Shown here: positions 42,477-50,738 of the stretch, one piece after another
Layout of the letters: each line of letters opens with the position of its first letter
How positions within the stretch are numbered: position 1 is the stretch's first letter
Notes under the pieces: generated by a model
Seen by the model: only the letters and a program-made list of their open reading frames with translations
Told to the model about the DNA's origin: nothing
Databases searched by the model: none
DNA from: DATBDM01 sp034664425
GTDB taxonomy: Bacteria; Actinomycetota; Thermoleophilia; Solirubrobacterales; Solirubrobacteraceae
Length of the DNA: 64,000 nucleotides
Direction: 5' to 3'
Assembly (NCBI GenBank): GCA_034664425.1
Contig: JAXDHR010000037.1
Span: forward strand, 18,806-82,805
Made by a program: the position numbers and the translations under genes

Positions 42477-43379
42477 ATGGCCGACCGCGCCGACCTGGAA
42501 TTCACCTACTCGTTGATCGACCGGATCTTCCGGCTCAGCCTCGGCGAGCTCGCGGACTTCTCCGGCGCCAAGTACGACGGTGACTTCTCGTTGAGCCTGG
42601 AGCAGGCGCAGCGGCGCAAGCACGAGTACGTCGCCGAGCGGATCGGGCTGGCGCCCGGCAAGCGGATGCTCGACCTGGGCTGCGGGTGGGGTCCGCTGCT
42701 CTCGTTCGCGCGCGACCGCGGCGTCGCGGGCGTCGGCGTCACGCTGTCCTCCGCGCAGGCGGCGGCGTGCCGGCGCCACGGGCTCGACGTCCGCCTCCAG
42801 GACGCACGTCAGGTCGATCGCGCTGCGCTGGGTGAGTTCGACGCCGTGGCCAGTCTCGGCGCGTTCGAGCACTTCTGTTCCGTCGACGAGCACCTTGCGG
42901 GCCGCCAGGAGCAGATCTACCGGCGCCTGTTCGAGCACATCGCGGAGCTGCTGCCCGCGGGCGGCCGCCTCTATCTCCAGACGATGGTCTTCGGACGCAA
43001 CATGATCGCCCGCGAGCAGGTCGACATACGCGCGCCGCGCGAGTCCGACGCGTGGTACCTCGCGCTGCTCGCTCATCAGTTCCCCGGCTCGTGGCTGCCC
43101 TCGGGACCCGAGCAGATCATCGACTGCGCCGCGCCGCGGATGCGCCTGGTCTCGAGCTCGAACGGGCGGCTGGACTACCTCGAGACCATCCGCCAGTGGC
43201 GCCGGCGCTTCGCGGCGCCCAGCGCCGGCAAGACGCTGCTCAAGCTCCGGCTCGTTCCCCGCTGGCTGACCAGCCGCGACTTCCGGCTCGCGTTCACGTC
43301 CGGCGTCAGCGCCAACAGCGTCTGCTTCGAGCGCGAGCTGCTCGATCACTACCGGCTCACGTTCGAGAAGGCGGCCTGA
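42477..43379 (+). CDS. Cyclopropane-fatty-acid synthase-like methyltransferase
   Basis: This 300-residue class I methyltransferase resembles the CFA/mycolic-acid methyltransferase branch: FRLSLGELADFSGAKYDGDFSLSLEQAQRRKHEY, here cited for its SLEQAQ hallmark, then MLDLGCGWGPLLSFA for S-adenosylmethionine, VTLSSAQAAACR and GAFEHF. Relatives transfer methylene or methyl groups to unsaturated acyl chains. The desaturase next to it could supply the double bond. Full-length CFA synthases are usually longer (about 380-420), so this is a short form lacking the N-terminal lipid-binding part. Confidence 0.8.
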   Translation: MADRADLEFTYSLIDRIFRLSLGELADFSGAKYDGDFSLSLEQAQRRKHEYVAERIGLAPGKRMLDLGCGWGPLLSFARDRGVAGVGVTLSSAQAAACRRHGLDVRLQDARQVDRAALGEFDAVASLGAFEHFCSVDEHLAGRQEQIYRRLFEHIAELLPAGGRLYLQTMVFGRNMIAREQVDIRAPRESDAWYLALLAHQFPGSWLPSGPEQIIDCAAPRMRLVSSSNGRLDYLETIRQWRRRFAAPSAGKTLLKLRLVPRWLTSRDFRLAFTSGVSANSVCFERELLDHYRLTFEKAA

Positions 43380-43412
43380 GCCCGGCGGGGCACCACGCGG
43401 GGCGACGAGCGG

Positions 43413-44147
43413 TCAGCCGGCGGAGCCGTCGCCGACCAGCTCCGAGCGCCGCGCCGGGCGCTGCACGCGCCAGCGGTGCTCGATCGCGGAGACCACGGCG
43501 AACCCGACCGCCGCGGCGGCCGCTCCGGCGATCGCGTCGAGCCAGATGTGGTTCCCGGTCCCGACGATCTCCACCCCGACCGCGACGGGGTAGAGCACCG
43601 CGATCGCCTGCACCAGCCGACGCCGCGACAAGGCCACGACGATCCCTGCGACGAGGAGCGAGAACGCCGCGTGCCCGCTCGGCATCGCGGCGTACGGGCT
43701 CATCGCGAGCCGGTCGAGCCCCGTCAGGCCGGTCCCCGCGCTTCCGTACTGCAGCGACGCGACCATGCGCGGTGGAGCGGTCGGCACCAGCGCGTAGCCC
43801 GCGACGAGCAGCACCTGGGTCGCCACGAACGTGTTGCGCACCCGCCGGAACGCCGTCGGACGCGCGGTCCAGACCCACGCCAGGACGCCGAGCAGGACGG
43901 GCAGGTGGATCGCGGCGTATCCGAAGTCGGCCGCGCCCATCAGCCGCGGCCGCGCCGCAAACCACGCGTGCACTGCCGGTTCGAAGAAGAGGCCCAACGA
44001 CCGCTCGACGGCGATCAGATCCGCGGCGCGCTCCACGGGGACGGCGGGACCGGGCGCGATCGCCGCGACCAGCGGGCACAGCGCCAGCACCAGCGCGACG
44101 GGCGCGGCGTCGCGCGCTGCCTGCCTCCAACTCCGCTCGGCTGCCAC
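43413..44147 (-). CDS. PAP2-superfamily membrane phosphatase
   Basis: This 244-residue protein has about six helices and the PAP2 motifs MPSGHAAFSLLVAG (His donor) and GNHIWLDAIAGAA (nucleophile His), with a related YALVPTAPPR earlier. It would dephosphorylate or exchange head groups on lipid phosphates; the arrangement resembles inositol phosphorylceramide synthase-like actinobacterial proteins. GTG 44147 is preceded by TAGGGT with 6 bp between, a leaderless-type start. It lies downstream of, and converges on, the CFA-like gene. Confidence 0.85.
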   Translation of the reverse strand: MAAERSWRQAARDAAPVALVLALCPLVAAIAPGPAVPVERAADLIAVERSLGLFFEPAVHAWFAARPRLMGAADFGYAAIHLPVLLGVLAWVWTARPTAFRRVRNTFVATQVLLVAGYALVPTAPPRMVASLQYGSAGTGLTGLDRLAMSPYAAMPSGHAAFSLLVAGIVVALSRRRLVQAIAVLYPVAVGVEIVGTGNHIWLDAIAGAAAAAVGFAVVSAIEHRWRVQRPARRSELVGDGSAG

Positions 44148-44253
44148 CGCGCGACCCTACTCGGTTCGCTCGGCGCTGAGCCGGGGCATGGCCTCGACCC
44201 TCTCATCCTCGCCGCGCGAGCGCGCGGACGTCGATCGCTGCAAGCTACACCCC

Positions 44254-44685
44254 ATGCCGTGGCTCGAGCCCACCACGCCGGCGCGGGTACTCGTCGTCAC
44301 CGACCTCGATGCGGCGTCGTCCGGGCTGCTGGACGCGATCCGCCGGCGCGCGTGGCGCGGCCCCGCCCGGTTCCGCCTGCTCGTCCCCAACCCGGCCCCC
44401 GCCGAGTGGCATCCCTTCCACCCCGAGCGCCACGACGAGGTCGACCGGGCCGAGCGCGTCCTGCTGCGCACCCTGACGCTGGTCCAGGAGGTCATCGGGG
44501 CGCCCGTGCGCGGCCGCGTCTCGGTCCGTCACGATCCGCTGGACGCGATCGAGGAACTGCTCATCGACGAGCCCTTCGATGAGATCATCCTCTCCGTCCG
44601 ACCGCACGGATTCGGGCGCCGGCTGCACTTCGACCTCGCTCGGCGGATCGAGCATCTCGGCCTCCCGGTGACGGTAGTCAGGTAA
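44254..44685 (+). CDS. Small Rossmann-like (USP-type) protein
   Basis: This 143-residue protein has a universal-stress-protein-like pattern: ARVLVVTDLDAASSGLLDAI at the start, then a strand-helix alternation, DPLDAIEELLIDEPFDEIILSVRP and a terminal HLGLPVTVV. The usual ATP-binding Gly-x2-Gly-x9-Gly-Ser/Thr is not clear, so it may not bind nucleotide. It stands alone between a PAP2 gene and a membrane protein gene. Confidence 0.65.
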   Translation: MPWLEPTTPARVLVVTDLDAASSGLLDAIRRRAWRGPARFRLLVPNPAPAEWHPFHPERHDEVDRAERVLLRTLTLVQEVIGAPVRGRVSVRHDPLDAIEELLIDEPFDEIILSVRPHGFGRRLHFDLARRIEHLGLPVTVVR

Positions 44686-44716
44686 TTGCAAGGCGGTTGG
44701 ATCGATGCTGCGGGCC

Positions 44717-45526
44717 ATGTCCACCCGTACGACTCCAGCATCCGGCCTCTCGTTCGGCCGCGACATGCTCAACAAGGTCCCGGAGATCACCCTCTTCTTC
44801 TGGGTCATCAAGATCATGTGCACGACCGTCGGCGAGACGGCGGCCGACTACGTCAACGACACGCTGGGCTTCGGCCTTGTGAACACCACCTACGTTGCGG
44901 GCGCCCTGCTGGTGTTCCTGCTCGTCGTCCAGTTCACGCTGCGTGGCTATGTCCCGGTCGTCTACTGGTCGACCGTCGTCGTCATCAGCGTCTTCGGCAC
45001 GCTGATCACCGACAACCTGACCGATGGGCACAACGTGCCGCTCACGACGACGACTCCGATCTTCGCGGTGATCCTCGCGGTCGTGTTCGCCGCGTGGTAC
45101 GGCGTCGAGCGGACGCTGTCGATCCACACGATCTACACGACCAGGCGAGAGGCCTTCTACTGGCTCGCGATCCTCTTCACGTTCGCGCTCGGCACGGCCG
45201 CCGGCGACCTCGTCGCCGAGCAGCTCAGCCTCGGCTACGGCCTCTCGATCGCGATCTGGGGCGGCCTCATCGCGCTGATCACCGCCGCCCACTACGGCCT
45301 CAAGCTCAACGCGGTCCTGGCCTTCTGGCTGGCCTACATCCTGACCCGTCCGCTCGGCGCCTCGATCGGCGACTTCATGTCCCAGCACGACAAGCAGTAC
45401 GGCGGTCTCGGTCTGGGAACGACGGGAACGAGCTACATCTTCCTCGGCTGCATCCTGGCTCTGGTGGCGTTCCTCACGGTCAGCAAGCGCGACCGGACGC
45501 CGACCCCCGCGCCCGAGGCGGCATAG
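44717..45526 (+). CDS. COG4705/DUF347-like membrane protein
   Basis: This 269-residue protein has eight or so membrane helices built from repeated units. KVPEITLFFWVIKIMCTTVGETAADY, cited for its VPEITLFFW and TTVGETAAD hallmarks, recurs as EAFYWLAILFTFALGTAAGDL and ILTRPLGASIGD. Proteins of this family are linked in some bacteria with metal (manganese) homeostasis, but the activity is not settled. ATG 44717 is used; ATG 44705 would add four residues. A strong hairpin follows the gene. Confidence 0.78.
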   Translation: MSTRTTPASGLSFGRDMLNKVPEITLFFWVIKIMCTTVGETAADYVNDTLGFGLVNTTYVAGALLVFLLVVQFTLRGYVPVVYWSTVVVISVFGTLITDNLTDGHNVPLTTTTPIFAVILAVVFAAWYGVERTLSIHTIYTTRREAFYWLAILFTFALGTAAGDLVAEQLSLGYGLSIAIWGGLIALITAAHYGLKLNAVLAFWLAYILTRPLGASIGDFMSQHDKQYGGLGLGTTGTSYIFLGCILALVAFLTVSKRDRTPTPAPEAA

Positions 45527-45552
45527 CGCGCCCGCACCCGACGCAGCACCTC

Positions 45553-45578
45553 GAGAGCCCCGCCTCGGCGGGGCTCTC
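45553..45578 (+). terminator. Strong hairpin terminator
   Basis: GAGAGCCCCGCC and GGCGGGGCTCTC form a perfect 12-bp stem (about 11 bp with a CTCG loop) 26 bp behind the COG4705 gene. No T run follows, as is common in high-GC genomes. Confidence 0.7.
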
Positions 45579-45632
45579 GCACTTGACGTCGGCGGCCGTG
45601 ATCGGCTTGCCGTCGGACCACTTCGCGCAGGC

Positions 45633-46301
45633 TCATCCTCGACCCCCTCGTGGTCCGTCCCCCGTGGCGAGTGCGTCGCGGCACGCCGCGATCGCGTCCC
45701 CGATCAGCTCTGCGCTCGCCTGGAGCGCGCCCAGCACCAGCTCGACGTGCAGCTCGGCGACCTCCTCGAGGCCCAGGGGACCCTCGGGGTCGAACCAGAG
45801 GGCGACGCCCGTGCACTGCAGCAGGATCGCGTACGTCGCCACGCGCGCGTTCGAGCTGCGCAGGGAGCCATCGCGGATCCCGTCGCGGATCCACGCCGAG
45901 AAGCGGGCCTGGTAGGCGTCGCGCTCGGCGATCAGCCGACCGCGTGGTTCAGCCGTCAGGGCCCGGATCTCGCTGTCGGTCACGAACGCGGCCTCCCGGT
46001 GGATGCCGTGGAAGACGACGTGCTCGCGCACGGCGGCGGCGAGGCGCATGGCCGGGCGTTCGTGGCGCGCGGCCGACTCCAGGACGGCTGCGGTGAGGCG
46101 CTCCATGAAGTCGTCCTGCAGGTGGACGAGGATGGCCTCCTTGGAGGCGTACCAGTGGTAGATGGCGGCCGGCCGGATGCCCGCCGCGGCGGCGATCTCG
46201 CGCATGGAGGTCGCGTGGTAGCCGCGCTGTGAGAACAGCTCGACCGCCACCTCGTCGATCGCCTCGAGCGTCTGCGCGCGTGGCGGGGCGGGTCCGGTCA
46301 C
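45633..46301 (-). CDS. TetR-family regulator of the BKACE operon
   Basis: This 222-residue regulator has the TetR helix-turn-helix: LEAIDEVAVELFSQRGYHATSMREIAAAAGIRPAAIYHWYASKEAIL, with the recognition helix in RPAAIYHWYASKEA. The C-terminal helical domain (MERLTAAVLESAARHERPAMRL onward) would bind an acyl-CoA or other ligand. GTG 46301 lies 2 bp from the stop of the BKACE gene, so it is the last gene of the operon. The GAACGNNCGTTC palindromes upstream of the operon are its likely operators. Confidence 0.85.
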   Translation of the reverse strand: MTGPAPPRAQTLEAIDEVAVELFSQRGYHATSMREIAAAAGIRPAAIYHWYASKEAILVHLQDDFMERLTAAVLESAARHERPAMRLAAAVREHVVFHGIHREAAFVTDSEIRALTAEPRGRLIAERDAYQARFSAWIRDGIRDGSLRSSNARVATYAILLQCTGVALWFDPEGPLGLEEVAELHVELVLGALQASAELIGDAIAACRDALATGDGPRGGRG

Positions 46302-46303
46302 GA

Positions 46304-47134
46304 TCAGGCCAGCTCGAGCAGCTCGCGGGTCTGGGTGGGGTCGGCCACCTCGCGGCCCAGCGTGCGTGCGAGGCCGACGGCCATCTCGACGAGCGCGGCG
46401 TTGGACGGGGCGAGCACCCCGCGGCGCAGGTAGGCGACGTCCTCCAGGCCGGTGCGGATGCCCGGCGCGCCGTGCAGGAGCGCGAGCGCCAGCATCCGCG
46501 GGTGATGGCGCCCGATGCAGGTCATCGTCCAGAACGTGCCGTCCGGGAGCGGGCGCAGCATCGCGGCAAGCGCCTCGGGGGACGCGTCGATGCCGCCCGC
46601 GACCCCGAAGACGAGGTTGATGCGCAGCGGCGACGGGAGGATCCCCTCCTGCAGCCAGCGGACGGCGCTGACGACGTGCCCGACGTCGAAGGCCTCGACC
46701 TCGAGGCCGATGCCCAACTCGGTGGCGCGGGCGATGATGCCGCGCCCCGCCGGAGGCGGCGTGATGAACGTCTCGTCGCCGAAGTTCATCGAGCCCGACT
46801 CCACGCCGGAGAGCTCGGGCCCGGCGTCGAGCCCGGTCGTGCGCTCCTCGAGCGTCATGTCGTTCGCGCCGCCCGTGGAGACCATCGTCACCAGGTCGCT
46901 GCCCGCGCGGACGCGGTCGACCACGTCCTCGAAGAGCTCGGCCCGGCCGCTCGGGGTGCCGTCGTCCTCGCGCACATGCAGATGCACCACCGTGGCGCCG
47001 GCCCGCGCGGCCTCGGTGCTCGACTCCGCGATCTCCGTCGTCGTGTAGGGGACGTTCGGGTTGTTCTCGCGCGTGACCTCCGCCCCGGTGACGGCCACGG
47101 TCAGCACCACCGGGCGGGTGTTCCATGCGCTCAT
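46304..47134 (-). CDS. Beta-keto acid cleavage enzyme (BKACE, DUF849)
   Basis: This 276-residue zinc enzyme condenses a beta-keto acid with acetyl-CoA and splits the product to acetoacetate and a new acyl-CoA. Family marks are the start RPVVLTVAVTGAEV, the zinc ligands in VVHLHVREDDG, VSTGGAND, a GSMNFGDETF loop and INLVFGVAGGI. In Pseudomonas the homologous CdhC cleaves dehydrocarnitine and is next to a hotdog thioesterase (CdhB), the very neighbour seen here. Carnitine-type catabolism is therefore likely but unproven; other beta-keto acids are possible. It starts in a 4-bp overlap with the thioesterase. Confidence 0.88.
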   Translation of the reverse strand: MSAWNTRPVVLTVAVTGAEVTRENNPNVPYTTTEIAESSTEAARAGATVVHLHVREDDGTPSGRAELFEDVVDRVRAGSDLVTMVSTGGANDMTLEERTTGLDAGPELSGVESGSMNFGDETFITPPPAGRGIIARATELGIGLEVEAFDVGHVVSAVRWLQEGILPSPLRINLVFGVAGGIDASPEALAAMLRPLPDGTFWTMTCIGRHHPRMLALALLHGAPGIRTGLEDVAYLRRGVLAPSNAALVEMAVGLARTLGREVADPTQTRELLELA

Positions 47135-47517
47135 GCCATCGCCTCCGCGTCGCGGGCGAACGCGGTGCGCTCGCCGTCGGTGATCGGTCTCGGGCGCCGC
47201 CGGCGCGGGTCCCAGAGGACAAGCTCGAACTCACCCTGAACGAGCAGGCGCCCCGCCGCGCCGGTCAGGCGCTCGCGCGTCGTCAGGCTGGACGCGCGCA
47301 CGTCGACGGCGACGCACGCGACGTCGACCGAACGCAGGTCGGCGCCCACCTCGTGCTCGAACGACAGCGTGCAGCGCCCGACGACGTACTCGTTGCGGGG
47401 GATCCCGAGGGAGCTCAGCCAGGCGTCGCGGCCCTCCTCGAAGAGCGTGAGGACGACGGCGTGGTTGACGTGGCCGAGCGCGTCGAGGTCGCGCCAGCGC
47501 AGCGGCACCGCCGTCAT
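47131..47517 (-). CDS. Hotdog-fold acyl-CoA thioesterase (CdhB-like)
   Basis: This 128-residue hotdog thioesterase of the 4-hydroxybenzoyl-CoA type has RWRDLDALGHVNHAVVLTLFEEGRDAWL, in which the Asp and the HVNH core are the active-site region. Next to BKACE it would hydrolyse the acyl-CoA that BKACE makes; in carnitine breakdown this would be betainyl-CoA giving glycine betaine. AAGGAG precedes the ATG. The first gene of the operon upstream seems to be lost. Confidence 0.83.
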   Translation of the reverse strand: MTAVPLRWRDLDALGHVNHAVVLTLFEEGRDAWLSSLGIPRNEYVVGRCTLSFEHEVGADLRSVDVACVAVDVRASSLTTRERLTGAAGRLLVQGEFELVLWDPRRRRPRPITDGERTAFARDAEAMA

Positions 47518-47639
47518 GCGGCGGCTCCTTGCGGCGCGCTGCGCAGCGCCGGTGAGCGGCGCACGAGGTCGAGGGCGTAGGCGCCGACGTCCGGCGTGTT
47601 GATCGTGCCGCCCTCGCGGGTCAGCAGGTCAGCTGAGGG
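47514..47639 (-). pseudogene. Degraded first gene of the BKACE operon
   Basis: About 41 codons ending at TGA 47514-47516 read ADLLTREGGTINTPDVGAYA then LDLVRRSPALRSAPQGAAA. This looks like a normal protein C-terminus in codon use, lies directly after the operon promoter, and overlaps the thioesterase start. No start codon fits and the frame breaks upstream at TGA in the other frame. I do not recognise the family; a dehydrogenase would be expected by pathway logic but the fragment does not show one. Confidence 0.35.
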
Positions 47640-47656
47640 TCGGCAACGGGGTTCAC

Positions 47657-47668
47657 GAACGCTCGTTC
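47657..47668. promoter_or_regulatory. TetR-type operator 1
   Basis: GAACGCTCGTTC: arms GAACG/CGTTC with a 2-bp centre, just downstream of the -10 box of the operon promoter and across the probable transcription start. Confidence 0.6.
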
Positions 47669-47671
47669 ACA

Positions 47672-47700
47672 AGCCTATGCCGCCTCCCTGGCGAAGTCAA
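47672..47700 (-). promoter_or_regulatory. Promoter of the thioesterase-BKACE-TetR operon
   Basis: Read leftward, TTGACT (47700-47695), 17-bp spacer, TAGGCT (47677-47672). It lies between the two palindromes, so a repressor can block or loop it. Confidence 0.7.
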
Positions 47701-47720
47701 GGGTCGCACACGATCGTGAC

Positions 47721-48023
47721 ATGAACGACCGTTCGGCCCTCCGCATCCCCGGCGAGCCCGCCGCAGACGCGCGCCCAGCTCGAACAGGCCACCGCCTCCT
47801 TCGAGGGCCGCGGTCACCGCGTCGTCCGGGCCCGACGCGGGCGACGTGACCGACGGCTGCGTCTGGCGGCCGAAGACCTGCTCGTCATCTCAGTCGCCGA
47901 CGAGGAGGCAGGCGGCACGGGTGCCGAGTGGCCGACCTCGCGCTGGCGGTCGACTGCTACCGGACCGTCGCGGCCGACCTCCTCGGGACCGCCACGGCAC
48001 AGGCGCGAGAGCGAGTGGCCTAG
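47721..48023 (+). pseudogene. Degraded rightward reading frame, unrecognised
   Basis: This is the rest of the 585-bp gap without an intact gene. From ATG 47721 a frame breaks after about 43 codons. Protein-like segments occur in other frames: FEGRGHRVVRARRGR, LAAEDLLVISVADEEAGG, and LALAVDCYRTVAADLLGTATAQ running to TAG 48021-48023. The order and the shared stop suggest one gene broken by frameshifts, originally divergent from the BKACE operon. The family was not identified. Confidence 0.3.
47723..47734. promoter_or_regulatory. TetR-type operator 2
   Basis: GAACGACCGTTC: the same arms GAACG/CGTTC as operator 1, 66 bp away centre to centre and upstream of the -35 box. It overlaps a possible rightward ATG at 47721. 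Confidence 0.55.
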
Positions 48024-48102
48024 CCGGAGGTCGAGGCCTGTCCCGCGCCCGCGGGCGGACGCCGTAGGGTGCCGTCGGACTTGCATTCGAGGGGAGTCGG
48101 TC

Positions 48103-48747
48103 GTGCTGGCCAGGATTCGTTGCCGCCTGACGTTCGCCAACGTCGTGTCGCTGATGGCGTTGTTCGTCGCGCTCAGCGGCAGCGCGTACGCCCTCACGCT
48201 TCCCAAGGGCAGCGTCGGCGCGAAGCAGCTCAAGGCGAACGCGGTCACCCGCTCGAAGCTCAAACGCGGAACGGTGATCTCGTCCAAGATCAAGGACTCG
48301 TCGTTGCTGGCAAGGGACTTCAAGGCAGGACAGCTTCCCGCCGGGCCACGGGGGCCCAAGGGCGACACGGGAACCGTCGATACGTCCAACTTCTTCACCA
48401 AGCGCCAGGCCAACGCTCGCTACGTCGCGCAGAGCGACGCCCGCCCCTTCGCGTGGGGCCAGGTCCGGGCCGACGCGTCGCTGCGGCCGATCTCGAGCCG
48501 GGTCGTCACCGTCACGCATCCGTCGACGGGGATCTACTGCGTGATCCTCTCGGGCTCGCCCGATCAGAGCGAGCTCGAGGGCTCTGCCGTCACGCTCGCC
48601 GGCACGACCGCGCAGGCCCTTTTCCCGCACGTGACCAACGGCCAGGGCGCGGACTGCTCGACGGAAGCGCAGCCGCACCTCAGCATTCGCTTCTACTCCG
48701 GTGCCGGGGCGCTCGCGGACGCGCGCTTCAGCTTCGTGGTGCCGTAG
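48103..48747 (+). CDS. Exported collagen-like hypothetical protein
   Basis: This 214-residue protein has a signal peptide (VVSLMALFVALSGSAYAL) and a basic repeat-like segment (KGSVGAKQLKANAVTRSKL). A collagen-like PAGPRGPKGDTGTVDT stretch lies near residues 78-93, followed by a beta-rich C-terminal domain with two Cys (GIYCVILSG and GADCSTEA). Proteins with this N-terminus are abundant in Solirubrobacter-like genomes and look like surface or fibre proteins. GAGGGGAG precedes GTG 48103; TAGGGT lies at 48064-48069. The role is unknown. Confidence 0.72.
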   Translation: MLARIRCRLTFANVVSLMALFVALSGSAYALTLPKGSVGAKQLKANAVTRSKLKRGTVISSKIKDSSLLARDFKAGQLPAGPRGPKGDTGTVDTSNFFTKRQANARYVAQSDARPFAWGQVRADASLRPISSRVVTVTHPSTGIYCVILSGSPDQSELEGSAVTLAGTTAQALFPHVTNGQGADCSTEAQPHLSIRFYSGAGALADARFSFVVP

Positions 48748-48768
48748 CCGACGGCCCGGCAGGACAGG

Positions 48769-49590
48769 TCACACAGCGGCCGTTACGGCCGGCTGGCTGA
48801 AGAAGTCGGCGAGCACCGGGGCCATCAAGCTCGCGGCGTAATCCTGAGTCTGGTCGGCCAGGGTCCGGCGTTCGGCATCGTCGAGCCGGTTCGCCAACGC
48901 GTCGGCGGCCGCGTGAAGGAAGGTGGCGCTCGCGCCGCCGTCGATCACCAAGGTGGGGACGGTGACGGCGTTCCAGCGTCCCTCGGGCAGCGGCTTCCCG
49001 CTCGTCGTGGTCTCCAGGATCGCTCCGTCGTAGGCGAGCGTGTGGGCGGTCGCCTCGAGCCCCGCCCAGAACGGCTGGCCACGCATCGCTGCGATGGCCC
49101 CGTCAGGCATGCCGATGGCCTCCGAGAAGAAGAGCTCGAGCGCGTCGCCGCGACGCCCGGCGGCCAGCAGGTCGTTCAGTCGTGCCAGGTAGTCGCTCGG
49201 CACGGGAGGCCGGCTCTCGTCGACGATGAACGGCGGCCCGTAGACCGCCAGCCTGCTGATCGCCGATCCCCTTGCGGCCGCGTCGAGCGCGAGGACCGCC
49301 CCGGCGGACACGCCGAACACGAACGCCTCGCCGCCGGCTTCGGCGATGATCGCATCCAGATCGTCGAGTTCGAGCTCGACCGAGTACGGGGTCGTGTCGC
49401 AGCTGTCGCCGCGGCCACGCCGGTCGTAGGTGTAGACGGTGAATCGCGACGCCAGCGCCTCGGCAAGCTGGCTCGCCGTAGGGTTCCCGCGCCCGGTCAC
49501 GAGCGCGCCCTCGACGATGATCAGGCTCGGCCCGTCACCGACGCGGTCGTAGGCGATGGTCGTGTTGTCGCGCGACACTGCGTTGCTCAT
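48769..49590 (-). CDS. Alpha/beta hydrolase
   Basis: This 273-residue hydrolase has the fold's landmarks: YDRVGDGPSLIIVEGAL, VYTYDRRGRGDS, the nucleophile elbow VFGVSAGAVLAL with Ser, and VPTLVIDGGAS, the strand before the acid residue. The expected C-terminal His is in a segment that is not well conserved (LADQTQDYAA), so activity is uncertain. Such proteins of this size are esterases or lactonases of unknown substrate. It is isolated, converging on the collagen-like gene. Confidence 0.78.
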   Translation of the reverse strand: MSNAVSRDNTTIAYDRVGDGPSLIIVEGALVTGRGNPTASQLAEALASRFTVYTYDRRGRGDSCDTTPYSVELELDDLDAIIAEAGGEAFVFGVSAGAVLALDAAARGSAISRLAVYGPPFIVDESRPPVPSDYLARLNDLLAAGRRGDALELFFSEAIGMPDGAIAAMRGQPFWAGLEATAHTLAYDGAILETTTSGKPLPEGRWNAVTVPTLVIDGGASATFLHAAADALANRLDDAERRTLADQTQDYAASLMAPVLADFFSQPAVTAAV

Positions 49591-49715
49591 TCGGGGGTCC
49601 TTGGACTCGTTGGCTTCCAGACAGCAATCGGCGTGACCGCTGATCTGGGGCGACGCTAGCCAGGCGGCCTCCAGCTGTTTTCTCGAAAGCTGCTGACCTG
49701 CGGGCGGAAACGCAC

Positions 49716-50738
49716 TCAGTCGGCCGGCCCGCCGGCATCGCGGAGCTGGCTCCAGGACAGTCCCTCGCCCGCGAGAGCGAGCACGCCCAGCACGACCGCG
49801 GTGACGACCTCGATCAGCTGCAGGACGATGCCGTAGGCCAGCGCGTCGGCGCGGGACACGGCGAAGCCCGACAGTACCGCGATGCACGCCACCTGGAACA
49901 CGCCCACGTTGGACGGTGCAACGGGCACGACCGCCGTCACGTTGACCGCGACCAGGACGGCGGCCGCGGCCGCCCATCCGGCGCCGTGCTGGAGATCGAG
50001 GGCGCGCAGGACCGCATAGCACGAGGCGACCTGCAGGGCCCAGGCGGCGAATTGCGGCAGCGCCGCGAGCAGCCACGTGCCGGGCCGCCTGAACACGCGC
50101 AGCCCCGTCCGGATCCGGCCGAGCTCGAGCGCGATGCGCGCCACGGCGGTCCGCAGGCGCGGCGGCCCGTGCCGGCTCATGCGGACCAGCACGCTGGGCC
50201 CGGCCACCGTGAGCGCGGCGATCGCCAACGGCGCGGCGATGCCGATGAGCGCCCCGAGGCGCGGGCTCAGCAGACTCGTGGCGGCGATCACCGCCGCGCC
50301 GAGCGCGACGAGCGCGATGAGGTTGAGCAGCGTCTGCGAGACGATCGTGCCGGCGACCAGCGACACCGAGTTGCGCACCGAGCCGAGCCGGCGCGCCACG
50401 ATGACGGCCCGCACGGGCTCGCCGAGCCGCCCCGGCAGCACGGCCGAGGCCATCACCCCGATCATCGTTGCTCGCATGACGGACGCGGTGGGAACGGCCC
50501 GGTCGGGCAGCGCCGCGCGCAGCACGAACCGCCACGAAAGCGCGCGCAGAGCGAGCGACACCGCCATCAGCGCCGACGCGAGGACCACCCAGCCGGGCTT
50601 GAGGCCGACCAGCGAGCTGAGCACGCCGCCCACATCGAGCCCGCCGATCGCCACGACGCCGAGGATCACGCCGACGAGCACCGCCGCGACCACGCCCAGG
50701 CGACGCGCGTGACGAGGTGAACGGAGCACTGCCCGCAT
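49716..50738 (-). CDS. UPF0104/LPG-synthase-type membrane protein
   Basis: This 340-residue protein has eight or so helices and the UPF0104 (lysylphosphatidylglycerol synthase TM/AglD) patterns: ALRALSWRFVLRAALP, VLPGRLGEPVRAVIVARRLG, and VVPVAPSNVGVFQ near the C-terminus. Such proteins are thought to flip lipids or lipid-linked sugars. A related protein is in the 53-61 kb operon. No clear partner gene is beside this one. ATG 50738 begins the basic N-terminus before the first helix. Confidence 0.82.
   Translation of the reverse strand: MRAVLRSPRHARRLGVVAAVLVGVILGVVAIGGLDVGGVLSSLVGLKPGWVVLASALMAVSLALRALSWRFVLRAALPDRAVPTASVMRATMIGVMASAVLPGRLGEPVRAVIVARRLGSVRNSVSLVAGTIVSQTLLNLIALVALGAAVIAATSLLSPRLGALIGIAAPLAIAALTVAGPSVLVRMSRHGPPRLRTAVARIALELGRIRTGLRVFRRPGTWLLAALPQFAAWALQVASCYAVLRALDLQHGAGWAAAAAVLVAVNVTAVVPVAPSNVGVFQVACIAVLSGFAVSRADALAYGIVLQLIEVVTAVVLGVLALAGEGLSWSQLRDAGGPAD

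Noticed and set aside
48775..48796. Inverted repeat AGCGGCCGTTACGGCCGGCT near the end of the hydrolase gene
   Set aside because: It lies inside the coding region of the hydrolase C-terminus and the stem is imperfect; not scored as a terminator.
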